Source: Massilia agilis (GTDB taxonomy: Bacteria > Pseudomonadota > Gammaproteobacteria > Burkholderiales > Burkholderiaceae_D). Taken from it: a stretch of DNA of 64,000 bases. The stretch is taken from positions 248,001 to 312,000 of the forward strand of contig NZ_JANUHB010000001.1 in NCBI RefSeq assembly GCF_024756255.1. The letters are read 5' to 3'. Below are positions 63,455 to 64,000 of the stretch, piece after piece. The stretch's first letter is position 1; each line of letters starts with the position of its first letter. The notes below the pieces were generated by a model. That model saw only the letters and a list, made by a program, of their open reading frames with translations, ran no database searches and was not told the origin of the DNA. A program made the position numbers and the translations under genes.

Positions 63455-64000
63455 TTAATCGCGGCGCGAAGCAAGCCGCAAATGCGGATGCCCCGGCGTG
63501 CGCCGCCGGTTGTGGACCACCGGCGGCGGCTCATCCTCGTCCGTGCTGCCGGCGGCGGCGCCCTTCTCCTCCAGCGCCTCGTCGAGCCGGAACGCCGACA
63601 CCGCCTTCGACAAGGTCAGCGCCTGCATCTGCAGCGTGCGCGCGGCCGCCGCCGCTTCCTCGACCAGCGCCGAGTTCCGCTGCGTCATCTGGTCCATCTG
63701 CACGATCGCCTGGTTCACCTCCGACAGCCCGCTGGCCTGCTCCACGCTCGCGCTGCTGATCTGGCTGATGATGGTGCCCACCTGCTGCACCGAGCTGGCG
63801 ATGTGCGCCATCCGGTGGCTGGCCTCGGCCGCCCACGCGGTGCCGCCCTCGATCTGCGCCACCGACTGCACCGCCAGCGCGCGGATCTCGTGCGCCGCCG
63901 CGCTGGCGCGCAGCGACAGCTGGCGCACGTCGCTGGCCACCTGCGCGAAGCCATGCCCGTGCTCGCCCGCGCGCGCCGCCTCCACCGCCGCGTTCAGCGC
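63455..64000 (-). CDS. Methyl-accepting chemotaxis protein, C-terminal part (cut by window edge)
   Basis: The last 181 or so residues of a second chemoreceptor; the start lies beyond the right edge. The signalling-tip end [22 protein letters not shown] is present (first visible residues) and a methylation helix follows with SEVNQAIVQMDQMTQRNSALVEEAAAAA. The tip sequence EHGHGFAQ differs from the usual EQGRGFAVV, and the C-terminal tail is acidic then Arg-rich, ending LASRRD, without a CheR/CheB pentapeptide. It converges on gcvP, separated by the family B repeat. Confidence 0.88.
   Translation of the reverse strand, partial: ALNAAVEAARAGEHGHGFAQVASDVRQLSLRASAAAHEIRALAVQSVAQIEGGTAWAAEASHRMAHIASSVQQVGTIISQISSASVEQASGLSEVNQAIVQMDQMTQRNSALVEEAAAAARTLQMQALTLSKAVSAFRLDEALEEKGAAAGSTDEDEPPPVVHNRRRTPGHPHLRLASRRD

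Overview
The window is GC-rich, almost fully coding bacterial chromosome. Gene content and order point to a betaproteobacterium of the Oxalobacteraceae, most like Massilia, Telluria or Duganella. Supporting clues are the guaB / DUF4124 / rnfH-ratA / smpB neighbourhood, the rpsB-to-rnhB cell-envelope supercluster, the smc-zipA-ligA operon, a TIGR03118 protein and many c-di-GMP and chemotaxis genes. This taxonomic call is inferred from gene content and protein style, without a database search. No rRNA, tRNA, CRISPR array, insertion sequence or prophage was seen.

Layout. 1-3550: 5' end of guaB, a DUF4124 protein, rnfH-ratA facing smpB, and a Bcr/CflA drug exporter. 3717-8229: a TIGR03118 lipoprotein, a short signal peptidase I, a small membrane protein, an SDR enzyme, and a stomatin-like/NfeD membrane pair. 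8565-12036: ppsA and its regulator ppsR, divergent. 12166-13362: a receiver-EAL protein. 13415-28876 (all minus strand): the conserved block rpsB-tsf-pyrH-frr-uppS-cdsA-dxr-rseP-bamA-skp-lpxD-fabZ-lpxA-lpxB-rnhB plus a SpoU methyltransferase, joining translation, isoprenoid and phospholipid supply, lipid A synthesis and outer-membrane assembly. 29178-33346 (plus): map, glnD and a pseudouridine synthase. 33519-42921 (plus): a GGDEF-EAL protein, an aminotransferase, two exported hydrolases, a GST and a DMT transporter. 42924-46189 (minus): a three-gene KaiC-type operon. 46304-48218: galU-def-outer membrane barrel, translationally coupled. 48346-55353: smc-zipA-ligA. 55662-58254: a chemoreceptor, a small KGG-repeat stress protein and an orphan ClpP-like protease. 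58369-63324: the glycine cleavage operon gcvT-gcvH-gcvP behind a sigma70 promoter and a tandem glycine riboswitch. 63455-64000: the 3' end of a second chemoreceptor.

Two families of roughly 70-110 bp palindromic intergenic repeats are scattered through the window, four copies of each. In family A the stem-closing bases vary in a compensatory way between copies, which suggests selection on structure.

The best candidate for an under-described system is the KaiC operon. It encodes a double-domain KaiC-like ATPase without kaiA or kaiB, a soluble hybrid histidine kinase/receiver, and a small protein I do not recognise. Its likely promoter has a perfect -10 element inside an inverted repeat.
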